A stretch of DNA of 64,000 nt from Macrobrachium rosenbergii (GCF_040412425.1 NC_089792.1:23864858-23928857); one strand, 5' to 3'. Shown: positions 35,525 through 47,899, counted from the first letter of the stretch. Translations and numbers: made by a program. Notes: generated by a model from the letters alone, not told the origin.

Positions 35525-36580
35525 GTGTGTCTTTGTAACTGCTCTGAAGGAAATATCTTGAGGATTGCAATCTAAAGACATAAATATACCTTTGGAGAGT
35601 CTCTAGCTTGAGTTACTCTCAATGGACTGAGGTTGATTCCTAGTCCTAATTCTGCAGGACTTGGCCTTCCACACTTTACTAAGGGACGATTGTTCATTTG
35701 ACACAAAAAGATGGAGTCTTACAAAGTTATACTTAAAACGGTGATAAAAAGGTCATCATTATTTCATATAAAAAGTATTTACTTGAAAAAAAATCTAATA
35801 AATCGTTTTTATTTGTGCTGTATCACTGATCCAAAAAGGTGGAATATCGCAGTTTTTTCTATACAAAAGAAGATAATAATCTACATAGAAACCCAATTGC
35901 TACAAGTTTTCCTAGTTCTTAAAGCATCAGCATCTCTATAAAGCTCTCTTTTTGTAATACTTGCTAAGAACTTTTCATTGAATATAGTCGCTTCTCTGTA
36001 TCTATTACTAACTACGTTGACGAAAAATTCATTCATCTTAATTAATAACAGATCCAACGTTACTTTGAAAAAGTGCCTATGAGTATAAAGCCGGCTATTC
36101 ATCGTCTAAGTAGCACTACAAGAAGCCACTTTCAGGATGTAAATTAAAATAGAATTCTTTACCCTCCTTTGTGCAGCCAGGACCGCACAAGAAACAATAG
36201 TCGGTCTGCTAATTAAGAAATCCAATTCAAAACTTGTTCTTCTATTCATCAGAATCGAAATTATGGATTATTGCTACCTGCCTGTTTCCGTAACAGAAAT
36301 TTAAAGACCAGTAAAAAAAAACCGTCATAAGTCGTTCGGTTTTCGTTTGGTTTTCGTTCATTCCTTCCTGTTTTTGCATTTTGTTCTTTACACTTATCAG
36401 AAAACAGTAAGGGGAAAGGCAAAGATCATCTAAAAGCCACGACGTTAATACCAGATGAATTTAGGTAATGGGAATATTATGCTAATTTTCATTTAACTGC
36501 ACACTATCAAATTTGCACATGTTCACGTTTTTCCAAAATTCAGAAACATATTTGTACGTCAGGAAACAAATTTGTTGACA
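35525..36580. other. No recognisable gene
   Basis: AT-rich DNA. A 76-codon open frame (35711-35941) and the overlapping antisense frame have no recognised motif. Confidence 0.4.
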
Positions 36581-36590
36581 TCACCATTAC

Positions 36591-36640
36591 TCTCTCTCTC
36601 TCTCTCTCTCTCTCATACATACATACACACACACACACAA
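36591..36640. repeat. (TC)n then (CATA)/(CA)n microsatellite
   Basis: TC run of about 24 bp, then ATACATACACACACAC. Confidence 0.93.
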
Positions 36641-36780
36641 AACACGTATACATGGCAGGATTTAGGTGTTCTTGGGTATATGTAAAAGGGAAAATGGGAT
36701 CATGTGCTTATCCTTTCCCCGAATCTACAATCTTATTCAGCAGACCCACAAAACCCTGTCTACCTTTGCGTTTTCCAGAT

Positions 36781-36784
<4 letters not shown>

Positions 36785-36842
<58 letters not shown>
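36785..36842. repeat. (TC)n microsatellite
   Basis: About 58 bp of pure TC repeats. Confidence 0.97.
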
Positions 36843-36845
<3 letters not shown>

Positions 36846-36849
36846 CTTA

Positions 36850-37625
36850 TCTTAGCAATTTAGCAAATATTTTCCACTTTCGAATTGCAATGATCACATA
36901 ATCTTTCTTCCTCCAGTCGTGAATGCAAGTATGATTGCGAAAATTTTAATAAGCTGCAATCTGTTTAAAAATCCGACGTTGCAATCAAAATTAACACCCG
37001 AACATGGATCAAAATCTACCTGTACAAGAAAAATGCAAAACAAAAACCTGATAACACTGAAATTAAACATGAAAATATCTTGTTCCCCGATATCCAGAAG
37101 AGAGAAACAAGGTCATTTTGAAATTTACAGGAATAAAGAATCTTCGCTGATGAGACCAAATATATTCAAGGTTAATGTAGTTATTATATCCTTGACACAA
37201 ACCATTTCAATATTAAAAGAATCTGACGGGTAAAAAGACATTTTCGAGCATATACAGTTATACAAAATGATTAAGAACACAAGCCAGGGAAATGTGCTTA
37301 TCAATGAATACGTCAATAAAACAGTAATGTAAACAGAAATATACTCAGTAATTTTTATGTTGAGGGGCAAAAGAACAGAAATTAAATCTGTATTCAAGAC
37401 GACACTTCAGCAAGTGAAGTCAAAAACGGCGTATCAAACTGTTCGCGTTGTATTATCTTTGCTCACTGTATTACTGTACTTCACCTTGTTTTTTTTTACT
37501 GCATTACTTTATTCCGGATACTTATTTTGGGAAAAACCTATAGTTGTTCACTTATTCTAACGTTCTTTTTAAATCACTTACATAATGAGAGGATGCGTTA
37601 TGCCTTTGGTGTATATTAGCAACTC
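36850..37625. other. No recognisable gene
   Basis: AT-rich DNA. The 104-codon plus frame (36919-37233) and its antisense counterpart show no motif. Confidence 0.4.
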
Positions 37626-37631
37626 ATAGAT

Positions 37632-37632
<1 letters not shown>

Positions 37633-37704
<72 letters not shown>
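37633..37704. repeat. (GA)n microsatellite
   Basis: About 72 bp of pure GA repeats. Confidence 0.97.
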
Positions 37705-37708
<4 letters not shown>

Positions 37709-38134
37709 AAGGTTCACTGCAAAAGTTCTCTGGTTCACCCACAAACAAAGAAGTAGTTAACTAAAAGTTTTCAGCTAGACCGCATATAACGCCCACCTGA
37801 ATTACTATATATAGGTACTCAATTTTAAGTATATTGTGCAAATGAGAACTCGAAATCCTTAAGTGCAAGCAAAATTTTAAAACACAAAAAATTAGATAAA
37901 AGCCGTAAAGATGTAATTGATGATAAAAAAAAAAAGACGGGTGGAACCCCAATAGAAAAATCCATGAGAACAAGATCACCTGACTCGGTGAGGACCTCGT
38001 TCCTATTGCACCATTAAGAAGAAATGGGCTGTTGAATTTTAGTAGCGCAGTGACAGAAAATTCGACGGACCCCAGACAGCAAGTCATAAAACACGAGCCA
38101 CCGACGAACATGTGGATTCCATTCCTTGTGAGGT

Positions 38135-38335
38135 TTTATTCTCATCAGCCTCTGTTATGTTGTCGCCCCTTTTGTGACCCATCTTGGTCATCACTATGAC
38201 AGCCAAATCTGCGCAACACAATCGAGACTATGGTCACCGGTGCTGGCTCAGTGTCAAACGCTTTGGCTGTAGTGATGACCAAGATGGGTCACAAAAATGG
38301 TGACAACATAACAGAGGCTGACGAGAATAAAAGCT
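38135..38335. repeat. Inverted repeat with ~70-bp arms
   Basis: The left arm (about 38135-38206: TTTATTCTCATCAGCCTCTG ... TTGTGACCCATCTTGGTCAT) is the reverse complement of the right arm (about 38262-38335) with only a handful of mismatches. The loop is about 55-60 bp. No ORF lies within. It could be a MITE-like fold-back or the terminal part of a rearranged DNA transposon. A mariner relic follows within about 200 bp, but a direct link is not shown. Confidence 0.88.
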
Positions 38336-38499
38336 TCCATCACATTTTTTACTTATGTCTAGGTTGATCTTCACAACTTATATCTCAGTATGGAATATCT
38401 GCGTAAGGCATGGGTTTGCTACTTTGACCCTTAATCAGATTCAAAAGAAAGCACGGGGAATATCATGAGTGTCCAGTGCGCCCCAAAATGTTAGGAACT

Positions 38500-38925
38500 G
38501 GTGTTTTCTCAAGGTGAAGGTCTAATTGTTTTCGGACTCTGGGTATGTTTTTATGATAGCCTATCAAGAGAAAATGATCAAAATTTCATGTGATGAAAAA
38601 TAAGGAACCAAGATAAACCATCGATAATGAGCGGTGAAGAGGCTTGCTGTCGCTCCAGGACAATGCGCCTCTCCACATAGAGCAAGTGACAATGGTTCTG
38701 TTGTCCAACTGTGAATCTGAATTACTACCTCATGCACCGTACTCACGTGACCTGGCACCGACTTCTATCCGTTTCCCTTGCCCATACCCTAAGTGTGATG
38801 ACAGCTGACTGGGGCAGCAGCTCAGGATACATAATTCTCCTGTGATGGGATAACAATGCTTGAACATCGGTGGACTAAGTTAGGGGAGACTATGTTAAAA
38901 AGCAATGCATTGTTACCTTTCTGAG
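38500..38925 (+). pseudogene. Mariner-like transposase C-terminal relic
   Basis: The frame over about 38650-38760 reads LQDNAPLHIEQVTMVLLSNC and, shortly after, LLPHAPYSRDLAP. HDNAPxH....L and LPHPPYSPDLAPxDF are the signature blocks of mariner transposases; the DDD/E-type active site uses the Asp of QDN (38659-38661) and that of the later APxDF. Here the frame shifts after DLAP; DFYPFP is regained in the shifted frame near 38759. Further on HRWTKLGETMLKSNALLP (near 38870-38920) matches the usual C-terminal RWxKCxxxxGDYV block. The N-terminal DNA-binding half is not seen. A decayed, inactive copy. Confidence 0.78.
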
Positions 38926-39243
38926 GAGAAGTCGAGAAATTTTTTTAGGGTCCGCATATTTTAAATTCCTCAGAGCTTCTGTAATCCTTCCTCCTGCAAT
39001 GTCGTCGTCTCTTAAGGAAGGAAGTTTACTGACAGAACTATTCTTTCTGGATGTAACCAAGCTTAATAATTTGGGGAATCTGTGAAATGAATTTGGGCAA
39101 AGGAATGAAAAGAACTTGACCATCTATGGAACTGCCTTTTTCAGAGACATTGTCATTATGAAATAAACTTAGCTGGTGAGATGTAAATCTAAGAAATTAA
39201 CCTAACCTGATCAGACATGCACGGCGATAGAACTAACTTGCTC

Positions 39244-39610
39244 AGAGACACTGGCCCACCTCACGTGGCGCAATGTAGGCATTAGTAAAGGGTATTTGGA
39301 GCGTCCCTTCGACCCTAGTTCCACCCACCATTTAGACCGTTACCTTGCCTCCATTCCCACTTCCTCTCTTCAATCTTACTATCCAACCTCTCTGACAATT
39401 AATTCTTAGTGCTGTTGCGGGGTTTTCTCCCAGTTCGATCTTCAGATTCTTGTACTTCATCTCCTTTGTTTTCTGTATTACTGTGTCTAGCTGTCCAACC
39501 ACTCCATCTCCCTCCGTCACTGTCTTCAGCGCTGATTAAAGCGAAAGTGCCCCAGGGCTTGGCTTGTCGCCCTAAATTTCATCAGATCAAATCAAATCAG
39601 AAACATGGAC
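39244..39610 (+). repeat. Interspersed decapod repeat, copy B
   Basis: Inverted relative to copies A (3958-4222) and C (29173-29460). It shares GTGGCGCAATGTAGGCATTA, GGAGCGTCCCTTCGACCCTA, TTAATTCTTAGTGCTGTTGC and, at the tail, TCGCCCTAAATTTCATCAG followed by an ATCAA-type simple tail. The simple tail suggests retrotransposition. Open frames on either strand here are not meaningful. Confidence 0.7.
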
Positions 39611-39958
39611 ACTTATGAGATTAACTTGCCCAGATAGATATAGGGATTTATGAAATAACTTGACACACAGAATGGGCATTTTTAAATACTTGGTCAGGAA
39701 TTTGAACATGTAAGATATTAACCAGGTCAGAGAGATTGGCATACTGGCAAATATGAATGAAGCTTAGTCAGAAAGACGTCGCTTATAAAATGAATTCGGT
39801 TAGTAGGTTTGGGGTGTTTTCCATACAAAAGATAGCTCTAGGGTATAAACTCAATAACATTTATAAGGGCATTTATAGAATTAACTCACAGATATGGGCG
39901 TCAGTGAAATGAGCTTTGCATACCCCAGCTACTGTTGTTGAAGTTTTTAGAGAGTTTT

Positions 39959-39961
39959 ATA

Positions 39962-40045
<84 letters not shown>
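39959..40045. repeat. (TA)n microsatellite
   Basis: About 87 bp of TA repeats. Confidence 0.97.
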
Positions 40046-40049
<4 letters not shown>

Positions 40050-40462
40050 CAGTATATAAGCACAAAACTTAATGTAACTATATATTTAATATACTGTGAT
40101 TAGAAATTAGATTTATACATGCTTTTTTAAAAATACTATTATTTTCAAGATATACACAATTTCTAAGTGAGGAAATTACACAGACATATCTAAACTCTTT
40201 ACTCCTGTCTCTTGTTAATGTTTGTTTTTTCCTTTTTAATATCTCTATGGTTTCGAAAACCATCTTAGTATTAACAGTTGGGTCACTATTCTGTTCGGAA
40301 CTAAATCATAAACTTTTTCCTTATATTATTTTCCGTTCTTTTGTTAGTTCCATTAAATACATTTGTACGAGGACAGAATGAATTATACCCTTATTGTAAT
40401 CAAAGATAAGAAAAACAGCAGATAACAGATGCAAAAGGAACAAGTCATTAAAAATGTGTCCG

Positions 40463-40657
<195 letters not shown>

Positions 40658-40704
40658 TATATAAATGATAGAAATTATGCATCGCAATTCACTTCCTACC
40701 AGTA

Positions 40705-40926
40705 ATGACAACAGAAGACGGGCAGAAGAGGTTTCTATTGGTGTCTAATCACAGGCCATTAAAAGTGAACCCATATCGACACCACTCTGGTAATAAGCAA
40801 TTACGATTCTTTATTAGTCTTGGCCAAGGTTGGGAAAGAGTCTGGAATGGCCTTCCAACGAAGCCTTTATGTAACGAAGCTTGTCTGGATTTCGCTGTTT
40901 ACGAACACTTCATAAAATTCTCGTAA
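40705..40926 (+). pseudogene. Possible LINE C-terminal tail
   Basis: The frame reads HHSGNKQLRFFISLGQGWER and then VWNGLPTKPL, resembling the SFIPRxVxxWNxLP segment at the end of several LINE ORF2 proteins. The match is short and the upstream part is replaced by a TA tract. An ordinary unique sequence is also possible. Confidence 0.3.
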
Positions 40927-41066
40927 TATAAGGGAAATTCTCCGGATAACAAAAGCAAATTAACAATAAATGAAAAATGATACCAAGTAAAAGAACATTA
41001 CATCAATAAGGGTGCTTCCACAATAGAATATAACATGTTATCAATACGAGACGGTAGCTTATACAT

Positions 41067-41105
41067 ATCACAAACAAGTTGAAACAGGTCAACGACCGTA
41101 GGTGG
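41067..41105 (+). repeat. Short repeat shared with the 46365-46447 inverted pair
   Basis: ATCACAAACAAGTTGAAACA followed by GGTCAACGACCGTAGGTGG aligns with both arms of the inverted repeat at 46365-46447. Confidence 0.55.
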
Positions 41106-41574
41106 AGAACGAACTTGGGGAAATCGATGGATAGTCGTATGAAACTCTGCACTGGTCAGAATTACCAACAAGTCGTTTCGTTGACTTATATTTAGTTGAC
41201 TGATATTCAGCTGCCAGTGAAGTCTTTCCGACAAGTTGTCATGGTGTGTTCATGACATACATTACTGCAGTGTGGGAGCACAATAATAATGAGTCGAGAA
41301 AATGTTATTTACTATAAATTTCCTGTTTTTCGAAAATATAACAAAACTTTTCTCTACGCAATGCTGATGCTTTACCCTTTAGTATGAATCTAAACATTTT
41401 ACTGGCGGATTAACTTGACTGACGTAAAACTTCGACAATTTTCAACAAAGAAAATATGTTAATAAACCATCTAGCATCTTGACAGTTGAAAAAATGCTTT
41501 GCGAAATACTCTTTTAGAACTGCATAATTTTTTATACACAATTAAACAAAGATACACACACACACATATAAATA

Positions 41575-41622
41575 TATATACATATGTATATACATATATA
41601 CACACACACACATGTATATATT

Positions 41623-41709
<87 letters not shown>
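41575..41709. repeat. (CA)n/(TA)n compound microsatellite
   Basis: Alternating CACACA and TATACA blocks, then about 77 bp of pure TA at 41633-41709. Confidence 0.96.
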
Positions 41710-41713
<4 letters not shown>

Positions 41714-41844
41714 GGACATTGTAAATCACTTCTCACTCGATTTTATTAATATCAATATAACATTCAACTGAATGAGGAAAATAGCTTCAGCCCTCAAACA
41801 GACTGAACGGTAGCATGTAGTCATGTATGTGGCACTGACTTCAA

Positions 41845-41927
41845 ATATATATACAAATATATCTTATATATATATATATCGGCAATATATATATGTGTTA
41901 CATTAATACACAATAATATATATATAG

Positions 41928-41995
<68 letters not shown>
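41845..41995. repeat. Cluster of (TA)n tracts
   Basis: Broken TA runs, the longest about 58 bp at 41938-41994. Confidence 0.94.
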
Positions 41996-41996
<1 letters not shown>

Positions 41997-42087
41997 GAAT
42001 TTTTATCACATCACCGTGATATTTTTTATATTCAAAGACATTAAGCTACAAATGTCGCTTAATATCCAATTCAGTCTGACTCGTAAA

Positions 42088-42346
42088 TAATACCGAAAGA
42101 GAATTACAATTGAAAAGTCGTTCGTCAACTGGCAGATTCAGTCCACCGACAGCAACTACCTCCGACTCCAGTGACGAATTTTCTCGCCACTGGGCTGTCA
42201 AGAGAGACCAGTGGCAAGAGAACTCTTCACTGAAGTCGGAGGTAGCTGCTATCGGTGGATCGAATCCTCCAGGTGACGAAGCACTTATCAATAAATGGAA
42301 ATTGTAATTGATGAGCGTCAATTATAAGTCCTTTTTTCGGTATTAT
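42088..42346. mobile_element. Near-complete fold-back element (MITE-like)
   Basis: The outer arms pair as AATACCGAAAG (42089) with its complement (about 42335-42345) and AATTACAATTG with its complement. The inner arms, about 76 bp, pair left CTACCTCCGACTCCAGTGAC ... TTTTCTCGCCACTGG (42118-42193) with right CCAGTGGCAAGAGAAC ... TCGGAGGTAGCTG (42210-42288). The loop is only about 16 bp (GCTGTCAAGAGAGA). The whole 259 bp would extrude as one hairpin. Antisense open frames of 65-91 codons mirror each other because of this symmetry and are not genes. The arms include GGATCGAATCC-like sequence reminiscent of a B-box. TA tracts lie on both sides. Confidence 0.87.
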
Positions 42347-42365
42347 AAGTATATTAAACCGTTTG

Positions 42366-42368
<3 letters not shown>

Positions 42369-42434
<66 letters not shown>
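42369..42434. repeat. (TA)n microsatellite
   Basis: About 66 bp of pure TA repeats, just outside the fold-back element. Confidence 0.97.
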
Positions 42435-42437
<3 letters not shown>

Positions 42438-42439
42438 AA

Positions 42440-43370
42440 TGTTATTAAGTTTCTTCGATAGAAATACAAACCACTTGACAGACCCAGACAAAACTTTGTC
42501 ACCACAGAAAGGTTTTTAACTTAAAATCAAACCCCTATCCCGTGACAGACATATAAACACAGACAAAACAAATTAAATTTTCGTTTTTACGTCACCTTTT
42601 CCTTTGGCTTTCTGGGTTTATTCTCATTTTTCACCTGATGCTTCACGTTTTCTTCTGGCGCTGCCAGAAGTATGATTAACCTACAACAATAAATCCCCCT
42701 ATAATATCAATTTTTGACCAAAATTTACATGTATTTTTATCATAACTCATGAGAATAATTAATATAATTGTTTATTGCCTCGATAAAATCTGCATTGAAA
42801 ACCTAAATTGATAATGTCTTTCTGTAGTAAGTGAAGCCGAGTCTGCACATGCATAATAGTGGCTAAACACGGTTGACAGTTAGAATTAATTATCGTGCAA
42901 ATTGGCAAAAACTTCACTACACATGAAAGATAATTTTCTTTTCACATTGCTTGGTACTGATTAACAGGAAGATAATGATTAAAACATTACAGGAATGTAG
43001 ATCATTACATTTGGAAATTCTCTTTTCCGAAGGGCACTTGGAGGGTAAATGTATTAAATGGAAAGAAGGATTTAAGAAATGGCAACTACTGCACTTCAAG
43101 TAACTCAAAGTGCTCACAGCTTACACAACACGTTAATTAACACCTTTTGCTGATGTAATCATACACAGTAATGAATAGTATTCACATTATTTAGGAAAAA
43201 ATAAAATTATTGTTTATGGTTATATATTAGAATGATATATATTCATTTCTATCTTTTAACAACGACAAAATACAGCGGCAAACTGTCACGAAACTGATGC
43301 TGAGAAGGAGAGAGACAGTTTATAGGTTGTTATTTAGAGTTTTTCCTGGGCACCACCAGGTTGGTCAGTT
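42440..43370. other. No recognisable feature
   Basis: AT-rich DNA. I see no repeat or coding signature. Confidence 0.45.
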
Positions 43371-43371
43371 A

Positions 43372-43373
<2 letters not shown>

Positions 43374-43449
<76 letters not shown>

Positions 43450-43502
43450 ATTTATATATATACACATGTATAGGTATGTATGTATATATATATATATATA
43501 TA
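43374..43502. repeat. (TA)n microsatellite with degenerate end
   Basis: 65 bp of pure TA then TA/GTAT-rich sequence to about 43502. Confidence 0.95.
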
Positions 43503-43509
43503 ATGTCTG

Positions 43510-44495
43510 TATGTATATATATACTCGCGTATGTTTGTAATGAACTTGACGTATGATTACCAGTAACAGTATATCACAAATTGTTGAACGAGGTCATCAG
43601 AGAGCAATGTACACTGCTTCAAGTGAATAACATTGAAAGCAAAGGTGATTTAAGTTTTGATGGTTTTATAAATGTCCTCTAATAAAAAACTTTCTAGAAA
43701 AACAAAATATACTTAAAATCTCTAAACAATTGCATTTGTAGATTATCTTTTAGAAACAATTTCATCTGAAAAACTTGTCATAATGCTATATTTTTTATCC
43801 TTTATACCATTACTGCTGGAAGAATACCAAATTTATATATATCTTCTATGTCAATATAGTTCATTGCCAAGATTTTTTCTTTACTGACGTAGAGGAATAT
43901 GCCTTTATTAGACCAATAATCTTAGACGTAAAGAAAAGTAATTCATTGCATGCTTGAGACATATTTTTCAATTAAGTACAAAATGCTTTTCCAAACCCGG
44001 GATAAAACTTAGCTTGGGAAAATCCTCCTTTTCGTAGGAATTCATGTCTGCTAACTTTTACATTTTTGAAAAGAGTGAAACATCCTACGTGCAAATCGTG
44101 CAGCTCTCTTCGAAGGTCTGTTAAAACACGAAGGGAATAACCCCTTCCACCACAAGTACACACATAAGAGCAAACAAAATTAATATAGCTCTCCTCGAAA
44201 GGTTACCGACAAGACACGCAGTAGAGATCGAATAAATTATGCTACCTAATTCCTTAAGAAAATGCCCTATTCAGTCTGCGAATAAGAAGTATATCCTGTT
44301 ATTCCTTTGAGAGATCCGAAACGTAATCATCTGCGCCATGTTACGTAATGAGAATTCCTGAAAACAAGCTTTGTCTAGACATACGTAGAGAGGTCAACAG
44401 AAAGACTGGAGCCCGAACAAATTACAAAACAACCTTCATTATCGCATTTGTAATAAATAATGATTTGCATCTCGAACATGAAATGAAGAGAAGTA
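43510..44495. other. No recognisable gene
   Basis: AT-rich DNA. Short open frames (43972-44163 minus, 44348-44539 plus) have no motif. Confidence 0.42.
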
Positions 44496-44498
44496 AAT

Positions 44499-44522
44499 TC
44501 TCTCTCTCTCTCTCTCTCTCTC
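44499..44522. repeat. Short (TC)n microsatellite
   Basis: 24 bp of TC repeats. Confidence 0.94.
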
Positions 44523-44529
44523 TTGCTTG

Positions 44530-45285
44530 GATGTCCTAAACAAAATACATCCTGAGGAAGAGAAGAGTCTCCATTCCAGTAAACCTTTCGGAAATCTCCG
44601 TCCCTGTGGACCTTTTAAAATATGTAAATTCAAACGATCGAACAACTTATCTGCATAAATCTAATCATCTCCAGACTGGGACTGGAATAATTCATTGTTG
44701 ATCAAAATTACTGATAAGGGGGATGGGCTGATGAATGCTTGTTTTAAATAAAGGGTCTGTGCTGAAAAAAAAAAATGGTAATCGTAATCAGACTAAGTCA
44801 GCAGTATAGCACATAGTTAAGCACCCATTAACATTATGGAAGTGTAGGGTTAGCAGTAGTCATACCCTCAGCGTCGTCAGCTGACACGAGTAGGAATCAC
44901 GGCTCTTCTCATTCTCTATTCCCTTTGTTAATCACGCGTGTTATCGGTTACCTATTCACTAGTGGTTAGGATGATGTTAGCCGTGTCTAGATTCCAGACA
45001 GAACCCTTAGGATGAAGTCCTTACGCTCAAGGACTCTCAATGAATCACCCCTATTGAATAACCCGTCCTTAGGCGCTATAGGTATTGTGAAAATCCCTTG
45101 TTTGAGCAGGAATCTTATTAAAGCCTGCAGATTCAACTGACCAAATCCAACATGCTTTCTAAACGTCATTACGAGCCCGTAAACAACGTCTGGGAATTTG
45201 TGTTTGCTTATGAAATGTCCAATGGCTTTTCATTAAAGGGAACATAAGGAGAAGAGCGTTCATTTGGGATAACTTCACCCGGTGA
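44530..45285. other. No recognisable gene
   Basis: Moderate-GC DNA including a 7-bp stem hairpin AGTCCTT/AAGGACT near 45015-45035. Nothing assignable. Confidence 0.4.
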
Positions 45286-45289
45286 TGCT

Positions 45290-45383
45290 GTTACATTTTC
45301 ATAGCTGAGTCAACTGGTGGTTGCCACACCGGGATAGTTACATATTCATAGCTGAGTTAACTGGTGGTTGCCACACTGGGATA
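45290..45383 (+). repeat. 47-bp tandem duplication
   Basis: 45290-45336 and 45337-45383 are two copies of GTTACATWTTCATAGCTGAG ... CACAYYGGGATA with three differences. It directly abuts a (TA)n tract. Confidence 0.95.

Positions 45384-45386
<3 letters not shown>

Positions 45387-45465
<79 letters not shown>
45387..45465. repeat. (TA)n microsatellite
   Basis: About 79 bp of pure TA repeats. Confidence 0.97.
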
Positions 45466-45469
<4 letters not shown>

Positions 45470-45499
45470 GTATGTGCGAATGTATTTCGTGCGTGTGAG

Positions 45500-46340
45500 T
45501 GTGAATATATAAAACTTCATAAAAAATTATACAATTGGGCTAAATACAAATTCTGTAGCATTGCTAGAAAAGTTCTCCACATTCTGTGTAGTAGTAACAA
45601 TAATCATATGATGGGAAACTTTCTGAAGTGTCTAACTCCTTATGTTCTGTAAGGACATAATTGACATCAAAACATAATTGACATCATGTTCTGATTGGAT
45701 CTGTACCGCAAGCAACAAAGTGGGTATATTATGAAAACAGAAAACATTTGAAGACATTCACTCTTTACATAACAAATATATTTTAAATAAATCCAGCAGG
45801 TAATCATGTTTACTCATATAGAAGTGGAGAAAATAACTTCAGTATCAGAAACAGACGTTGAATATATTCATGAATATATATTCCTATTTGCAAATGAGGA
45901 ACAATTTCCTGAAAGCCTTTTCCAACGTTGTAATTGCTCCAGGGCATCAGTTCTATTCCGGCCTCATGTTTCATTCGAGATTTTGCATCAGTAAAATTTG
46001 CTAGTTATCATGTAAATGAAATTATGTACCTTGTTTGTGCGTCGGGTTGTAGTGTAATATTTCCTTTTTATTATCCGTGCTGTATTTGTTCTATTCTTAT
46101 ACCTTTTTTTTTTTGACTCAACTGTTCCTGGCACTGTTTCTTAGCAAATTCTATTTTGGTCTTTGGCGCCGCCATTGCCAAGTACGTCCCATCCGTTAAA
46201 TTCAATGTGTCTGGAAGGGTATTCTTCTGTTACCTGTAATATTGATCCTTTGTTAGGGATTCTTTTTAGATAATGAACTCCCGACAGTGACCTTTGTCCC
46301 ATAAAAGTGCCTCTACACTAATTAAACATATCATAAACAC
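45500..46340. other. No recognisable gene
   Basis: AT-rich DNA with a near-duplicated phrase GACATAATTGACATCA/AACATAATTGACATCA at 45653-45686. Open frames are short and without motif. Confidence 0.42.
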
Positions 46341-46364
46341 ACACCAGCAACTAACTGCACACGC

Positions 46365-46447
46365 ATCACAAACAGGTTGAATAACCGTCAACGAATTATT
46401 GGTTCATCCTCCAGTTACGGTCGTTAACTGGTTCTCAACCTGTTTCC
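46365..46447. repeat. Imperfect inverted repeat
   Basis: ATCACAAACAGGTTGAATAA...CGTCAACG (46365-46391) pairs with GGTCGTTAACTGGTTCTCAACCTGTTTCC (46419-46447). Each arm also resembles 41067-41105. Confidence 0.6.
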
Positions 46448-46459
46448 GATATGGATGCA

Positions 46460-47560
46460 ACAAGATGCCGCCGTGTGTTTCTGACGTGCTTTACTGCACC
46501 GATGACGCACCCCAATGGTTGCATTCGCATGCCATTCCAGATTCTTTTTCGACCTTGGCCGAGACAAATAAAGAATCAAATCGTAATTGCTTATTCCCCG
46601 AGCGGTGTCGATACGGGTTTACTTTCATGGCATATAATTAGGTACCAACAGAAACCTCATCTGCCCGTCTTTTGTCGTCATTAATATAGTTGGAATGGAA
46701 ATCGCGATGCACCATCTCCTTTGCACAGAATCTTATTTTGATGCTCGTTTTCATTACCTCGGTATTCCACTGGTATGATGGAAGAGGAGTTTCATTTCTA
46801 ATTCTTCTATGAATAAATCTATGGCACTTGTAGAAATGTGCATGAAGAATTAAAAACAAAAAAAATAATAATTTTCGTGGTGTGCGGCACTCTTTTCCGA
46901 CAGCTACACTACTCTCACCTTATTCAGTGGAAATAATTAATCACGACAGCTGGGTTCGTTAACTGTTCCCCTGAATTGTCAAGGTTCGGAACCTTCATCC
47001 TACTATATCCTCTTTGACAATCATACCTTTTCATTATTTTTGAGGCAGGTCACTTGTCTCCTTAGGACGAAGTCCGATCCCTTTTGCCTCTATTTATTTT
47101 TGTTTTACTTATTTCTGGGCCTAATAACGGACGGAACGCCCTATCTCACTGGCCTGTACATTACAAAAATAATTAAACAATTACACGTAAGGAAAGTAAG
47201 AACAGAAAACTTTGCATCCTGACATTGGAGGAAGATGTCTTTGTTTTAAAACTCTTGACACTTTATTATAAGTACAGCATTGAGCACTGTTGTCTTCCCA
47301 GTATCGATAAAGACTTTCGCCTTCCTAATGACCCGAAATAATAGTGTGAGTAAATACCAAACCACTTTAGGGTCCTTTTGTAACTTAACATCCACAAACA
47401 CGTGAAAATTTTATAAATAGATAAAAATGCGCGTATAAGCAACTCTTTTAGGTTCTCGTAAAAGAAGAGGATAATCAAAAAGGCAAACATAAATAAGGAT
47501 AAACTACTTTCAAAGAAAACCATTACGGAAAATGGAGAGTACTGATGTTAATTGTTTATC
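46460..47560. other. No recognisable gene
   Basis: Overlapping open frames at 46399-46684 have no identifiable domain. Possible palindrome AAGGTTCGGAACCTT near 46981. Confidence 0.4.
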
Positions 47561-47561
47561 A

Positions 47562-47746
<185 letters not shown>

Positions 47747-47811
47747 GCTTCACATTGGAAAGGATGACTTGCAGCTGATAACTTCGCAGTTTTCGGCAAG
47801 ATGTGTTATGA

Positions 47812-47882
47812 CTTGTGTGTTGCAGTCGGTGGGCCCTTGCCTTTCAATCGAAAGACCTGGGTTTGATCCCGATGTGAGTCAG
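47812..47882 (+). repeat. tRNA-like SINE head
   Basis: GTGTTGCAGTCGGTGGGCCC resembles a D-arm/A-box region, CTTTCAATCGAAAG forms an anticodon-like stem, and CTGGGTTTGATCCCG is a good B-box. Overall layout is tRNA-like over about 70 bp, but the acceptor stem is not complementary. I regard it as the head of a SINE distinct from the main family, truncated by TATATA/CACACA sequence. Confidence 0.62.
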
Positions 47883-47899
47883 AAGTTTATATATACATA

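Noticed and set aside
42046..42321. Opposed 91- and 65-codon open frames with similar proteins
   Set aside because: Similarity is explained by the palindromic arms; both are shadows of the fold-back.
47812..47882. Functional tRNA gene on the plus strand
   Set aside because: A- and B-box-like parts are present but the acceptor stem ends are not complementary; it reads as a SINE head.
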